Shown here: positions 8,162-17,339 of the stretch, piece by piece
Layout of the letters: each line of letters begins with the position of its first letter
Position numbering within the stretch: position 1 is the stretch's first letter
Source of the DNA: a bacterium OL-1
GTDB lineage: Bacteria > Actinomycetota > Coriobacteriia > Coriobacteriales > Atopobiaceae
Direction of reading: 5' to 3'
Assembly (NCBI GenBank): GCA_000752675.2
Contig: LM994625.1
Span: 529,011-593,010 of the forward strand
DNA length: 64,000 nucleotides
Position numbers and translations under genes: made by a program
The notes under the pieces: generated by a model
Databases searched by the model: none
What the model was told of the DNA's origin: nothing
Seen by the model: the letters and a program-made list of their open reading frames with translations, nothing else

Positions 8162-9085
8162 TTACCTGCTGCCCTTGATGTACGGCACGCCGTCAGCCTT
8201 AGGCGCAACGGAGCGTCCCACGAAGAACACCAGGACGAGGACGGTCATCACGTATGGCAGCATTGCCAGAATCTGCGTGGGCACCACAGAGCCACCGCCC
8301 AGCATGACGGTAAGCGCCTGCGTGAAGCCAAAGAGCAGGCAGGCAAGGTAGGCGCCGTGCGGGGTCCACTTGCCAAAGATCACCGCCGCAAGGGCAATGA
8401 AGCCCTGGCCACTGATGGCAGTCTGCGTGTACTGAGAGATGATGGCCAGCGTCATGGACGCGCCACCAAAGCCTGCGAGTACGCCGGAGAGAATCACGCA
8501 GATGTAGCGCGTGCGATAGACGTTGATGCCCAGGGTCTCGGAGGCCTCGGGGTGCTCTCCCACAGAGCGAATGCGAAGGCCCCACTTGGTCCGGTAGAGC
8601 ACGAACCACATGACCACGGCGGCAATAAGGCCGAGAAGCACCGTGACGTCAAGGTTTAGGCTAGCGAGCGGAGAGTCGCCAAAGCCCGAGGTATCGACGA
8701 GCTTGGGCAGCGTGTTGACCACAGAGGACATGGCCGCGCCATCAAACATGCGGCGGCAGGCAAAGAGCGCGATGCCGGGGGCCAGTAGGTTGATGGCAAC
8801 ACCCGAGATGGTCTGGTCGGCGTTGAAGGTAACGGACGCCACTGCGTGGAGCAAGGCGACCAGCCCGCCTGCCAGGCCAGCGCAGAGAAGGCCTATCCAG
8901 GGGTTGCCCGAGACGTAGCTTCCTGCAACTCCGGCAAATGCGCCGACGTTCATCATGCCTTCGATGCCGATGTTCGTGACGCCGGAGCGCTCGGAGATAA
9001 CGCCTCCAAGGGCGCCAAAGACGAGGGGCGTGGAGTACATGAGGGTAATGGAGAGGACGAGCACAAGGTTATCGAGCATCGCCAT
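8162..9085 (-). CDS. Nucleoside ABC transporter permease, second subunit
   Basis: A 307-residue integral membrane protein of the branched-chain/ribose type permease family (BPD_transp_2) with about eight hydrophobic segments. The recognisable early stretch GALGGVISERSGVTNIGIEG is the family's conserved loop seen in BmpA-linked nucleoside transporters (NupQ in Bacillus). The start at 9085 follows AAGGGGG and overlaps the upstream permease gene by 17 bases, so the two subunits are probably translated in step. With the adjacent permease, ATPase and lipoprotein it forms a complete nucleoside importer. Confidence 0.9.
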   Translation of the reverse strand: MAMLDNLVLVLSITLMYSTPLVFGALGGVISERSGVTNIGIEGMMNVGAFAGVAGSYVSGNPWIGLLCAGLAGGLVALLHAVASVTFNADQTISGVAINLLAPGIALFACRRMFDGAAMSSVVNTLPKLVDTSGFGDSPLASLNLDVTVLLGLIAAVVMWFVLYRTKWGLRIRSVGEHPEASETLGINVYRTRYICVILSGVLAGFGGASMTLAIISQYTQTAISGQGFIALAAVIFGKWTPHGAYLACLLFGFTQALTVMLGGGSVVPTQILAMLPYVMTVLVLVFFVGRSVAPKADGVPYIKGSR

Positions 9086-10373
9086 CAGCCCCCTTCTTCT
9101 CACTAGAATCAGTAGGTTCGGCGGCCTTCGGAGACGCCTCCGCCGGTGCCTTGGGCTCGGCCGCGTCCTCGTCCTTCTGGGAGCCGCTCTCCCCTGCAGC
9201 TGCGACAGGAGTTGCCCCAGCCTCGGCGGCAAGCTTGCGCGCTTGCTCGGCACGCTCGGCGCGAGAGCGCTGGATGTGCTCGGCAAGCATGGGGATAACG
9301 CCACCCAGAGCCATGCAGAACACGATGGTGCCAATCATGATGCTGATAATCTCGGACGGAGCGCCCATGGTCTGCTGCACCGTCTGGCCTCCGTAGATGA
9401 GGCCGGCGAAGAGCAGGGACGCCGGGATGCACGCAACGGGAGAGCAGCCGGCGATGAACGCCACCGAGAGGCCGTTGAATCCGTTGTTCTCAAACGCAGC
9501 AAGCGTGGAAATGCCGTGCGGCGAGATGCCGGTGATGTTGAGGGCGCCGGCAATGCCGCACAGAGCGCCGGAGATGACCATGCAGAGCACAATGTTCTTC
9601 TCGACGTTAATACCGGCAAAGCGGGCGGCGTCCTTGTTGAGACCCACGGCGCGCATCTCATAGCCCATCTTGGTGCGCTTGAGCAACCAGCCAATGAACA
9701 CAGCGGCCACCACAGCAACAATGATGCCAACGTTAACGTCGCAGCGCACCAGGACGTCGCGCAGTACGGGGACGTTCGCCAGTGCCGCCTGTCCCTCGTC
9801 AGAGAGCTTCCAGTTGGGGAGGATCATCGTGAATGCAGTGTCGTGCACCGCATAGGTGCCCGTGGTGTTGGGCTGGTGGAACACGTCGAGCGAGACCACG
9901 TAGTTGCAGAGGTAGAGGCTAATCCAGTTGAACATGATGCTGGTGATGACCTCGTGGATGCCAAACTTTGCCTTGAGCCATCCAATGAGAGCACCAGAGA
10001 GCGCGCCCGCAATGGTGCCCGAGAGCACAACGAGCGGAATCTCGAGAACGGCGGGGAGGTCGCAGGCGATGCCCACGATGGTCGCAGCGACGGTACCCAG
10101 GATGTACTGGCCCTCGGCGCCAATGTTGAAGAGGCCAACCTTGAAGGCAAAGGCAACGGCAATGCCGCAGAACAGAAGCGGCGTGGCCTTGATAATAACG
10201 TTAACTATGTAGCGAGGACGGCCGACCATGCCCGAGAAGAGCGCTGCAAACGAGGCACCCGGATCGTATCCTGCGCTGGCAAGAACGATTGCCGCGACTA
10301 GAAAGCCAATGAGAATGGCAATGATTGCCGAGGTGATGGGCTTCCTCAGTACCTTGATGACCGTGTTGTTCAC
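9069..10373 (-). CDS. Nucleoside ABC transporter permease, first subunit
   Basis: A 434-residue permease subunit (NupP-like) with about ten hydrophobic segments in residues 15-370 and the characteristic FKVGLFNIGAEGQYILG loop. Beyond the membrane domain is a roughly 60-residue charged, Ala/Glu/Lys-rich tail with no recognisable fold, longer than in common homologues; it is predicted to be cytoplasmic and disordered (inference). Its ATG overlaps the ATPase stop by four bases, and its 3' end overlaps the next permease gene, so the three genes are tightly coupled. Confidence 0.9.
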   Translation of the reverse strand: MNNTVIKVLRKPITSAIIAILIGFLVAAIVLASAGYDPGASFAALFSGMVGRPRYIVNVIIKATPLLFCGIAVAFAFKVGLFNIGAEGQYILGTVAATIVGIACDLPAVLEIPLVVLSGTIAGALSGALIGWLKAKFGIHEVITSIMFNWISLYLCNYVVSLDVFHQPNTTGTYAVHDTAFTMILPNWKLSDEGQAALANVPVLRDVLVRCDVNVGIIVAVVAAVFIGWLLKRTKMGYEMRAVGLNKDAARFAGINVEKNIVLCMVISGALCGIAGALNITGISPHGISTLAAFENNGFNGLSVAFIAGCSPVACIPASLLFAGLIYGGQTVQQTMGAPSEIISIMIGTIVFCMALGGVIPMLAEHIQRSRAERAEQARKLAAEAGATPVAAAGESGSQKDEDAAEPKAPAEASPKAAEPTDSSEKKGADGDAR

Positions 10374-11899
10374 TGCTTGCCACCCCCAGCCATAAGCAGG
10401 CCAACCTTTTCTTCGCTCACCGTTCCCTGCTTGAACGTGCCCACGATCTTTCCGTGGTGGATGACGGCAATCGTGTCCGCCACGTCCATAACCTCGTCAA
10501 GCTCGAGCGAGATAAGCAAAATTGCCGCGCCGCGATCGCGCTCGCGGATAAGCGCCTTATGGACAAACTCGATGGCGCCCACGTCGAGGCCGCGCGTAGG
10601 CTGCACGGCAACGAGAAGATCCGGCTCGCTCGAAACCTCGCGAGCAATGATGACCTTCTGCTGGTTGCCGCCGGAAAGCCCACCGGCAAGGCTGTCGACG
10701 CAATCGGCGGGGCGGATGTCGTACTCCTTGATGAGGCCGTTGGTAAAGGAGCGGACCTTTCCATAGTCGAGTGTCGCGCCCTTGCCAAACGCCTCCTCCT
10801 GGTGCCTCTCGAGAATGACATTCTCGGCAACGGTGAAGGGCAGCACCAGGCCAAAGCGCTGACGGTCCGCAGGGATGGTCGCCACCTTGTGGTCGAGCAC
10901 GTTTCTGGGGACGGTGTTCTGGATTTCCTCGCCATTCACGGAGATGGTGCCGGAATCCACCTTCGCAAGGCCATCGATGGCCTCTACGAACTCGTCCTGG
11001 CCGTTGCCCTCGATGCCGGCTATGCCCACGATCTCTCCGGCGCGAACGTCAATGTTGAGCCCGCATACCTGCTCGATTCCACGGGCGTCCTTCACGTGCA
11101 GGTCCTTGACCGAGAGAACCGTCTTGCCTGGGTTGGCAGGCCCCTTCTCGACGGTAAGGCTCACATGACGGCCAACCATCTTGGACGCGAGCTCTTCCTC
11201 GGTGGTCTTGCTCACGTCCACCGTGCCCATGTACCTGCCACGACGGATGATGGTGCAGGCGTCGGCGGACTCCATGATCTCCTTGAGCTTGTGGGTGATG
11301 ATGATGATCGTCTTGCCCTTGGCAACAAGGCCGTGCATGATTTTGATGAGCTGCGTGATCTCCTGCGGCGTGAGGACTGCCGTGGGCTCGTCAAGAATCA
11401 GCGTGTCCGCGCCGCGGTAGAGCGCCTTCAAGATCTCGACGCGCTGCTGCATGCCAACGGTGATGTCCTCGATCTTTGCGTCTGGGTCAACCTCGAAGCC
11501 ATACTCGTCGACGATCTTCTCGACCTCCTTTTTGGCACGAGCCATGTCGAGGACGCCCATCGAATGGCAGACCTCATCGCCAAGAATGATGTTCTCAGTG
11601 ACGGTGAAGTTCTCGACGAGCATGAAGTGCTGGTGGACCATGCCAATCCCGTGGGCAATCGCGTCGAGCGGGCTTTGGATCTGGACGCTCTGCCCACCGA
11701 GGTACACCTCACCCTCATCGGCCTGGTACAGGCCGTAGAGCACGTTCATGAGCGTGCTCTTGCCCGCACCGTTCTCGCCAAGGATGGCATGGACCGTCTG
11801 CTTCTTCACGTCGAGGTCAACGCCATCGAGCGCCTTGAACGAGCCGAAGGTCTTCGTGATGCCGTGCATCTGCACGGCATAGTCGGGACTGGCCTCCAT
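10370..11899 (-). CDS. Nucleoside ABC transporter ATPase, two nucleotide-binding domains
   Basis: A 509-residue ATPase energising the nucleoside importer (NupO type). The first domain has Walker A GENGAGKST near residue 42, a VGMQQRVEIL signature in place of LSGGQ, and Walker B LILDEPTAVLTPQE. The second domain, from about residue 260, has the degenerate Walker A GIEGNGQDE typical of this subfamily, an intact LSGGNQQKV signature, and VAVQPTRGLDVGA. The asymmetry (one degenerate site) is normal for sugar and nucleoside ATPases of this group. It is separated from bmpA by 99 bases containing two hairpins. Confidence 0.93.
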   Translation of the reverse strand: MEASPDYAVQMHGITKTFGSFKALDGVDLDVKKQTVHAILGENGAGKSTLMNVLYGLYQADEGEVYLGGQSVQIQSPLDAIAHGIGMVHQHFMLVENFTVTENIILGDEVCHSMGVLDMARAKKEVEKIVDEYGFEVDPDAKIEDITVGMQQRVEILKALYRGADTLILDEPTAVLTPQEITQLIKIMHGLVAKGKTIIIITHKLKEIMESADACTIIRRGRYMGTVDVSKTTEEELASKMVGRHVSLTVEKGPANPGKTVLSVKDLHVKDARGIEQVCGLNIDVRAGEIVGIAGIEGNGQDEFVEAIDGLAKVDSGTISVNGEEIQNTVPRNVLDHKVATIPADRQRFGLVLPFTVAENVILERHQEEAFGKGATLDYGKVRSFTNGLIKEYDIRPADCVDSLAGGLSGGNQQKVIIAREVSSEPDLLVAVQPTRGLDVGAIEFVHKALIRERDRGAAILLISLELDEVMDVADTIAVIHHGKIVGTFKQGTVSEEKVGLLMAGGGKQ

Positions 11900-11921
11900 A
11901 GTCCACCTCCCTATGAAAAGC

Positions 11922-11985
11922 GAGGGGCCAGAGCCCCTCAGCGATCAAACCAAGAGAGGGTGCCCGACGCGCGCGCCAGGCACCC
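11922..11985 (-). terminator. Two tandem hairpins between bmpA and the ABC genes
   Basis: In the transcript, stem GGGTGCC/GGCACCC (11958-11964 with 11979-11985) comes first, then GAGGGGC/GCCCCTC (11922-11928 with 11933-11939), which is followed by GCTTTTC. The second resembles a weak terminator. Such structures after a binding-protein gene often allow more binding protein than membrane subunits, by partial termination or 3' protection (inference). Confidence 0.55.
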
Positions 11986-11998
11986 CCTAACTGCGCGT

Positions 11999-13096
11999 CT
12001 AGAGGCTGGCGACAAACTTGTCGTAGTCATCAGAGGTCGCAGGCGGCACGATGTCGCCGGACTTGATGAGCTCCTCCACAGCAAGGGCGTCGTTGTAGAC
12101 GTCCTCCCCCATGAGGGAGTAATCCTCGGGGATGCCCACAGCGTCGTCGGAGAGACCCAGGGTGATGTTGGAGCCACCCTTGAGGTCGCCGGAGAGAAGG
12201 CGCTTGGAGACATCCACGATAGCGACGTCGACCTCCTTGAGGGCGGAGGTGAGCACCGTGCCCTCGGCAAGGTAGGACTGGTCCATGTCGGCGCCGATGG
12301 CGTAGATGCCGGCGTCCTTGCAGGCGTTGATGACGCCAACGCCGGTGCCGCCCGCTGCCTGGAACACAACGTCGCAGCCGTCGGAAACCATGCGCTGCGT
12401 GATGGAGCTGCCCTTGGCGGCATCGCCAAAGCTCTCGGCGTACTGGGACTCGCACTGAACGTTGAGGCCCTTCTCCTTGTTGGCATAGGCAACGCCGGCC
12501 TTGTAGCCAAACTCGAACTGGCGCAGGACGTCGCTCTCGACGCCAAGCACGTTGCCAACCATGCCGGTCTTGCTCACGCAGGCGGCAATGTAGCCAACGA
12601 TGAACGACGACTCCTGGGCACGGAACTGAACGCCGGTGATATTGGAGGCGTCGGTGGGGTTGGCGTTGTCGATGATGCCAAACTGGACGTTGGGGTTGGC
12701 TTTGGCCGCGTTGCCCACAGCGTCTGCCATGGCAAAGCCAATTGCCCAGATGAGCTCTGCGTCATCGTCAACTGCCTTGTCGAGGTTGGTAGCGTAGTCG
12801 GACTCCTGCTTGGACTCGAGGTAGCTGACATCCCAGCCCTCTTCCTGCTGGAGCCGCTGGAGGCCGGACCACGAAATCTGGTTGAACGACTGGTCGTTAA
12901 CGCCACCGGTATCGGTAACCATCTCAACCTTGTGCGTGGTCCCGGACGTGGCGGTACTGCTGGAGGTGTCGCTGCTGGAAGACGAGTCGCTGGACGAACC
13001 GCCGCACCCTACGAGTGCTCCGGTGGCGCCCAGTGCGCATGCGCCAGCAAGGCCCTTCAGGAAGCCACGCCGAGTAAAGCTGCTCTGATCTGGCAT
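11999..13096 (-). CDS. BmpA family nucleoside-binding lipoprotein with Tat-type signal
   Basis: A 365-residue solute-binding lipoprotein of the BMP/PnrA family, predicted to capture nucleosides outside the membrane and deliver them to the adjacent permeases. The N-terminus has a twin-arginine motif (SFTRRGFLKG, Arg9-Arg10), a hydrophobic stretch, and a lipobox ALVGC with lipidated Cys31, followed by a Ser/Asp/Thr linker. The family opening VEMVTDTGGVNDQSFNQI begins about residue 57. The start at 13096 follows AAGGGG and gives a complete signal peptide; the longer upstream frame would bury it. It sits between deoD and the transporter genes. Confidence 0.92.
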   Translation of the reverse strand: MPDQSSFTRRGFLKGLAGACALGATGALVGCGGSSSDSSSSSDTSSSTATSGTTHKVEMVTDTGGVNDQSFNQISWSGLQRLQQEEGWDVSYLESKQESDYATNLDKAVDDDAELIWAIGFAMADAVGNAAKANPNVQFGIIDNANPTDASNITGVQFRAQESSFIVGYIAACVSKTGMVGNVLGVESDVLRQFEFGYKAGVAYANKEKGLNVQCESQYAESFGDAAKGSSITQRMVSDGCDVVFQAAGGTGVGVINACKDAGIYAIGADMDQSYLAEGTVLTSALKEVDVAIVDVSKRLLSGDLKGGSNITLGLSDDAVGIPEDYSLMGEDVYNDALAVEELIKSGDIVPPATSDDYDKFVASL

Positions 13097-13192
13097 TTCT
13101 GTCCCCTTTCTCCGCCCCGTCCTCTCCCGAACAGGGCACCCCATGGAGCCAAACTTCCTATCGACAGAGGGAGACTCTCCCTCGTGTTGCCG

Positions 13193-13921
13193 CTACGCCC
13201 TTGGGTCCGGCGCTGCAAGGCTTAGTGCGACCTCCATCATCTGCGTGAGGCTCTCTTGGCGCTCCTCTGCCGTGAGGGCCTCGCCGCGAGAGACAACGTC
13301 CGTCACGGTGAGAATCGTGAGTGCGCGCTTGCGAGCGCGCATGGCGTTGAGGTAGAGCGCCGCCGATTCCATCTCCACGGCAAGGACGCCCATCTTTGCC
13401 CAGCGCTCGGAAGCCGTGGGATCCTCGTCGTAGAAGACGTCTGACGAGAGCACGTTGCCAACGCGAACGGGATAGCCAAGGCGCTCCGCGGCGTCTGCCG
13501 CGCGGCGCAGGAGGCCAAAGTCAGCGATGGGGGCAAGCGTGCCCGGCGCGTTGAACTGGTGTGCGTAGTTGGAGTCCGTGCAGGCGCCCATGCCAAGCAC
13601 GATGTCGCGCAGGCGCACGTCCGGGGCAACGCCCCCTGCGGTGCCAATGCGCACGATCGACTCGACGCCATAGAAGTTGTAGAGCTCGTACGAGTAGATG
13701 CCAATGGAGGGCATGCCCATGCCGCTGCCCATCACCGAGACGGGATTACCCTGGTAGGTTCCGGTGTAGCCCAGCATGTTGCGAACGCCGTTGAACTGCT
13801 CGACGTTCTCGAGGTAGGTCTCCGCGAGACGCTTAGCGCGGAGAGGGTCGCCCGGCATCAGGACGAGCGGGGCAATCTGGCCCGCGACGGCCTCGTTGTG
13901 CGGCGTAGGGGTTCGTGCCAT
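13193..13921 (-). CDS. deoD: Purine nucleoside phosphorylase, DeoD type
   Basis: A 242-residue hexameric-type phosphorylase releasing purine bases and (deoxy)ribose-1-phosphate from inosine, guanosine and adenosine. Motifs: the N-terminal [20 protein letters not shown] phosphate-site region, [16 protein letters not shown], the [12 protein letters not shown] ribose-phosphate loop, and [10 protein letters not shown], where Met-Glu contact the ribose. The VTDVVSRGE segment carries the catalytic Asp of the DeoD subgroup; uridine phosphorylases differ there. It begins two bases after the deoB stop. Confidence 0.9.
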   Translation of the reverse strand: MARTPTPHNEAVAGQIAPLVLMPGDPLRAKRLAETYLENVEQFNGVRNMLGYTGTYQGNPVSVMGSGMGMPSIGIYSYELYNFYGVESIVRIGTAGGVAPDVRLRDIVLGMGACTDSNYAHQFNAPGTLAPIADFGLLRRAADAAERLGYPVRVGNVLSSDVFYDEDPTASERWAKMGVLAVEMESAALYLNAMRARKRALTILTVTDVVSRGEALTAEERQESLTQMMEVALSLAAPDPRA

Positions 13922-13923
13922 AG

Positions 13924-15114
13924 CTATGCCTCCAGAATCTGATCGAGGTGGGACGTGCCGTTGGGAAGTGCGGGTGCGCCAAGGTAGTCGAGAACCGTTG
14001 CCGAGACGTCCGCGAACGTTGGCCGCGTGCCCAGGTCAACACCCTTACGCACGCGCGGCCCGCATACGAGCCACGGAACGTACTCGCGTGAGTGGTCCGT
14101 CGAGGGGGTTACAGGGTCGCAGCCGTGGTCTGCCGTAATCATGAGCAGGTCATCGTCACGCAGGCCCGCCACGATGCGCGGGAGCTGGCTGTCAAAGTAG
14201 CTCAGGGCGCGCGCATAGCCGGGCGCGTCGTTGCGGTGGCCGTAGACCATGTCGAAGTCCACAAGGTTGGTGTAGCAGAGGCCGGTGAAGTCGCGCTCTG
14301 TGGCCTCGACGGTTCGCTCGATGCCCTCGTTGTTGCCCGAGGTGAAGACGTGTTCCGTGATACCGCGGTGGGCAAAGATGTCGTAGATCTTACCGATGGA
14401 AAGAACGTCCTGGCCGGCGTCCTTAAGGACGTCGAGCATCGTGGTGCCCGTGGGTTCCAGAGAGAAGTCGTGCCGACGCGGGGTGCGCACGTAGTTTGGC
14501 CACTCCCCCGTGTAGGGGCGCGCAATGACGCGGGCAACGCCGTGCTCGCCCGTAAGGATCTTGCGTGCGATGCGGCAGTACTCGTAGAGCTGCTCGGGCG
14601 GCACCATGTCCTCGTGCGCAGCGATCTGGAAGACGCTGTCGGCCGAGGTGTAGACGATGAGCTTGCCCGTCTCGAGCTGCTCGCGGCCGTAGTCCTTGAT
14701 CACCTGCGTACCGGAGTACGGCTTGTTGCAGAGAACCCCACGGCCCGTCTGGCGCTCGAACTCGTCCAATATCTCCTGGGGGAAGCCGTTGGGGTATGTG
14801 GGGAAGCGCTTGGGCGAGATGACGCCCGCCATCTCCCAGTGCCCAACCGTTGTGTCCTTGCCGGCAGACGCCTCGCGAAGGCGGGCAAACGCGCCGGTGG
14901 GCGAGGCGACCGGCTTGAGGTCTGCGTCGTAGGGTGACTCAAGCGCGCCCTCAATGTTGAAAAGGCCGAGAGACGCCATGTTGGGAATGTTGAGCTCGCC
15001 CGTAGTGGCACAGGCGCACAGGGTGTTGCTCCCCTCGTCGCCCCACTCCGCAGCATCTGGCTCGGCACCGATGCCAAAGCTATCCAAGACAATAAGAAAC
15101 ACGCGCTTGCCCAT
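13924..15114 (-). CDS. deoB: Phosphopentomutase
   Basis: A 396-residue alkaline-phosphatase-superfamily enzyme interconverting ribose-1-P or deoxyribose-1-P and the 5-phosphates, linking the phosphorylases to DeoC. It starts with the metal-binding motif [20 protein letters not shown]; the second metal site is seen in [11 protein letters not shown] with a following TDHSREY segment. The cap domain with [12 protein letters not shown] (the phospho-threonine acceptor region) lies near residue 95. The ATG at 15114 follows GGAGGGAG; in-frame sequence further upstream is not family-like. It is the first gene of the eight-gene nucleoside operon. Confidence 0.94.
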   Translation of the reverse strand: MGKRVFLIVLDSFGIGAEPDAAEWGDEGSNTLCACATTGELNIPNMASLGLFNIEGALESPYDADLKPVASPTGAFARLREASAGKDTTVGHWEMAGVISPKRFPTYPNGFPQEILDEFERQTGRGVLCNKPYSGTQVIKDYGREQLETGKLIVYTSADSVFQIAAHEDMVPPEQLYEYCRIARKILTGEHGVARVIARPYTGEWPNYVRTPRRHDFSLEPTGTTMLDVLKDAGQDVLSIGKIYDIFAHRGITEHVFTSGNNEGIERTVEATERDFTGLCYTNLVDFDMVYGHRNDAPGYARALSYFDSQLPRIVAGLRDDDLLMITADHGCDPVTPSTDHSREYVPWLVCGPRVRKGVDLGTRPTFADVSATVLDYLGAPALPNGTSHLDQILEA

Positions 15115-15333
15115 GGTCGCTCCCTCCGCAGGCATCTCCCCGACGCCGCTGCGTAACGCCATAACAAATGACAAGTCGAAACTATCGACATGACTAGTAT
15201 TGTTTGGCCGCTAGCAAAGCGGCGGAAAAGCGGGGCAGCCGGTACAAACAATTCGACAAGCGGCAAATGCTTAGTAACAATAAATAATTGTTTAGAATTG
15301 CGATGCAAGGCGGCGCACGAGAGAGGGGACGCA
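15115..15333. promoter_or_regulatory. Divergent control region between deoB and the HTH-PfkB gene
   Basis: This AT-richer stretch separates the nucleoside operon from the divergent kinase gene. It holds a palindrome AACAATAAATAATTGTT (15276-15292), another AAACAATT half-site at 15246-15253, and an ATTGTTT element near 15198. The repeated AACAA/TTGTT sequence suggests operators for a regulator serving both directions; the HTH-kinase encoded next is one candidate (inference). Individual promoters could not be fixed with confidence. Confidence 0.5.
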
Positions 15334-16449
15334 ATGCTCACCGAGAGAGAACAGCAGATCCTGGGATGGATCCGCGCAAACCCCTCCATTTCCCAGCAGG
15401 AGATTGCCAGCCGCGCAGGTATCTCGCGCTCGTCCGTCTCTGTCCATATTTCGAACCTCACCAAGAAGGGCGCGATTCTCGGCAGGCAATACGTGCTTGC
15501 CGACACACCTTATGTCGTTGTGGTGGGAGCCACCAACATGGATGTGGTGGGCAAGCCGGGCGGGGTTCCCACCCCGCGCGACGTCACGCCAGGCACCATT
15601 GTGGTCTCCCCAGGCGGCACCGCGCGAAACGTGGCGCACAACCTCACGCTACTTGGAACCAGCACCAAGCTGGTAACCGCCTTTGGGGAAGACGTGCGCG
15701 CGCGGGGGCTCTCCGAGGGGTGCGTGGAGATGGGCATGGACCTCGAGGGATCGGTGACTGTTCCCGGTGGAACCACCTCTACCTGCGTCTTTATCCTGGA
15801 TGAGCATGGCGACCTCTCGCAGGCCATCGCCGACATGGGCATTCTCGACAGCCTCACCCCCAGCGTGCTTGAGCGCAGGCTCGACCTCATCGATCGAGCC
15901 ACGGCATGCTTCGTCGACACCAACATCTCCCGCGAGAGTCTACGCTTCCTTGCCGAGCACGTAAGCACCCCCCTGTTCTGCGACCCCGTCTCAACCTCCA
16001 AGGCGACAAAGCTCTCTGGGCTGCTTGGGCATTTCCATGCCATGAAGCCAAATGCCCTTGAGGCCGAAGCGCTGACGGGAGTCACCATCCACGACGAGAA
16101 GAGCCTTGAGCTGGCAGCCAAGAAGCTTCTCGATACCGGGCTTGAACAGGTGTTTATTTCACTTGGGGCCGACGGGCTTCTCTGCGCGGGGCAAGACGGG
16201 ATGCTTCGGCTTCCCAGCTACAGCGCAGACGTGGTGAGCGCGACTGGGTCGGGCGACGCCATGATGGGGGCAATCATCTGGGCGCACCTGCAGGGGGAAG
16301 ACCTCGAGGGTGCCTGCGCCGCCGGTCTTGCGGTTGCCGCCATCTGCACGGAATCCGCCTCCACCGTTAACCCCAACCTCACTGCCGAAGCCGTAAGGCA
16401 GCGCATGGCAGAAGCGGGCGCGACAGGAAAGGTTCTCTCGGCAAACTAG
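15334..16449 (+). CDS. HTH domain fused to PfkB-family (nucleoside/pseudouridine-type) kinase
   Basis: A 371-residue two-domain protein. Residues 1-55 form a winged helix-turn-helix of the MarR/DeoR-like type (QQEIASRAGISRSSVSVHIS is the recognition region). Residues 58-371 form a ribokinase-fold sugar kinase: VVVGATNMDVVGKPG opens the domain, SPGGTARNVAHNL is the substrate-binding GG motif, and VSATGSGDAMMGA carries the catalytic Asp and anion hole. E. coli YeiI and some PsuK relatives share this architecture, so a nucleoside or pseudouridine substrate is likely, given the divergent nucleoside operon. It may also act as a DNA-binding regulator. The start follows GAGGGG; the upstream frame is not family-like. 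Confidence 0.85.
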   Translation: MLTEREQQILGWIRANPSISQQEIASRAGISRSSVSVHISNLTKKGAILGRQYVLADTPYVVVVGATNMDVVGKPGGVPTPRDVTPGTIVVSPGGTARNVAHNLTLLGTSTKLVTAFGEDVRARGLSEGCVEMGMDLEGSVTVPGGTTSTCVFILDEHGDLSQAIADMGILDSLTPSVLERRLDLIDRATACFVDTNISRESLRFLAEHVSTPLFCDPVSTSKATKLSGLLGHFHAMKPNALEAEALTGVTIHDEKSLELAAKKLLDTGLEQVFISLGADGLLCAGQDGMLRLPSYSADVVSATGSGDAMMGAIIWAHLQGEDLEGACAAGLAVAAICTESASTVNPNLTAEAVRQRMAEAGATGKVLSAN

Positions 16450-16601
16450 CATCTGCGCTCATAGCCAAGGCCACTTGGACCCAAGCATGCGCCATCCACC
16501 GACAAGTGGACATGGGTATCTCATAAAGTGGACAAATGTCCTTTTATTGCTGAGGCGCTCGGCCTTAGCATGCACCCAAGGATCTGGGGAGAGGAGGGGA
16601 C
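16450..16601 (+). promoter_or_regulatory. Region upstream of the Crp-family gene with 22-bp-spaced direct repeats
   Basis: The sequence AAGTGGACA occurs at 16504-16512 and 16526-16534, exactly 22 bp apart, and the second copy runs into the palindrome GGACAAATGTCC. Two helical turns between repeats is the spacing expected of a dimeric activator or repressor. A strong GGAGAGGAGGGG ribosome site follows for the next gene. No terminator is clear after the kinase gene. Confidence 0.4.
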
Positions 16602-17339
16602 ATGGACACGCTTGGTTACCTCGACACCTTGGATGCGGAGGTTCGCGACAGGCTCACCCCTTGGGCTGGTCGAATTCCCGCTGCCCTTCTCAGCAGATGC
16701 GCGCTCGTAAAACTGGACAAGGGCGACGAGCTCGTGCACGAGTTCGACCGCTTTGGTTCTGTCTACGTCCTCACGCGCGGTGTCATCGCCTCTACCAGCC
16801 CGCTGCTTGACGGCGGCACGTACGTGATAGACGAGTTCCATGCGCCGGCGGCCTTTGGTGAGATGGAGGCCATTGGCGCTAGCCCCTTCTACCACAGCTC
16901 GCTCATGGCTGCCACAGATGCCGAGCTTATCCGCGCCTCCGGTAGGGACTACCTTGCGTGGCTCTCCGGAGACGCCGACGCCCTGCTTGCGCGCTCGCGC
17001 TGGGTTGTCCAGCGCCTTGCAAGCCAATCGAGCCACGAGCGCTCCCTGCTTGCATGGACTGGCGAGAAGCGCGTTGCCTACGCACTCTGCCAGCTCTATG
17101 GAGAGGCCGGAGGGGAACGCCTGGTAGTGCCGCTAACGCGCGCGCAGCTGGCGGAACGCGTGGGCGTAAGCACCAAGACAGTGAGCCGTTCCATAGCTTC
17201 GCTTGGAGATGCCGGGATGGCGCGCCTTGAGGGCAGAAGAATCGTGATTGACCGAGAGGCATTTGAGCTTCTCGAAGACATGCTCCGCGACGAGCTTGGT
17301 CAAAGCGCGTGCGGAAGAGAAGGGAGTGCACGTTCATGA
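16602..17339 (+). CDS. Crp/Fnr family transcriptional regulator
   Basis: A 245-residue regulator. A cyclic-nucleotide-binding-type beta barrel covers about residues 15-135 (LDKGDELVHEFDRFGSVYVL, PAAFGEMEAIG). A long dimerisation helix follows, then a C-terminal winged HTH with TRAQLAERVGVSTKTVSRSI near residue 190. The barrel lacks the N-terminal Cys cluster of Fnr and shows no clear cAMP phosphate-binding RSA motif, so the effector is unknown. Its TGA overlaps the ATG of the glycyl radical enzyme gene as ATGA, so regulator and enzyme are translated together, suggesting that it controls this locus. Confidence 0.88.
   Translation: MDTLGYLDTLDAEVRDRLTPWAGRIPAALLSRCALVKLDKGDELVHEFDRFGSVYVLTRGVIASTSPLLDGGTYVIDEFHAPAAFGEMEAIGASPFYHSSLMAATDAELIRASGRDYLAWLSGDADALLARSRWVVQRLASQSSHERSLLAWTGEKRVAYALCQLYGEAGGERLVVPLTRAQLAERVGVSTKTVSRSIASLGDAGMARLEGRRIVIDREAFELLEDMLRDELGQSACGREGSARS

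Noticed and set aside
10454..13225. A 923-codon plus-strand frame
   Set aside because: Antisense to the nucleoside ABC ATPase and bmpA, both with intact motifs.
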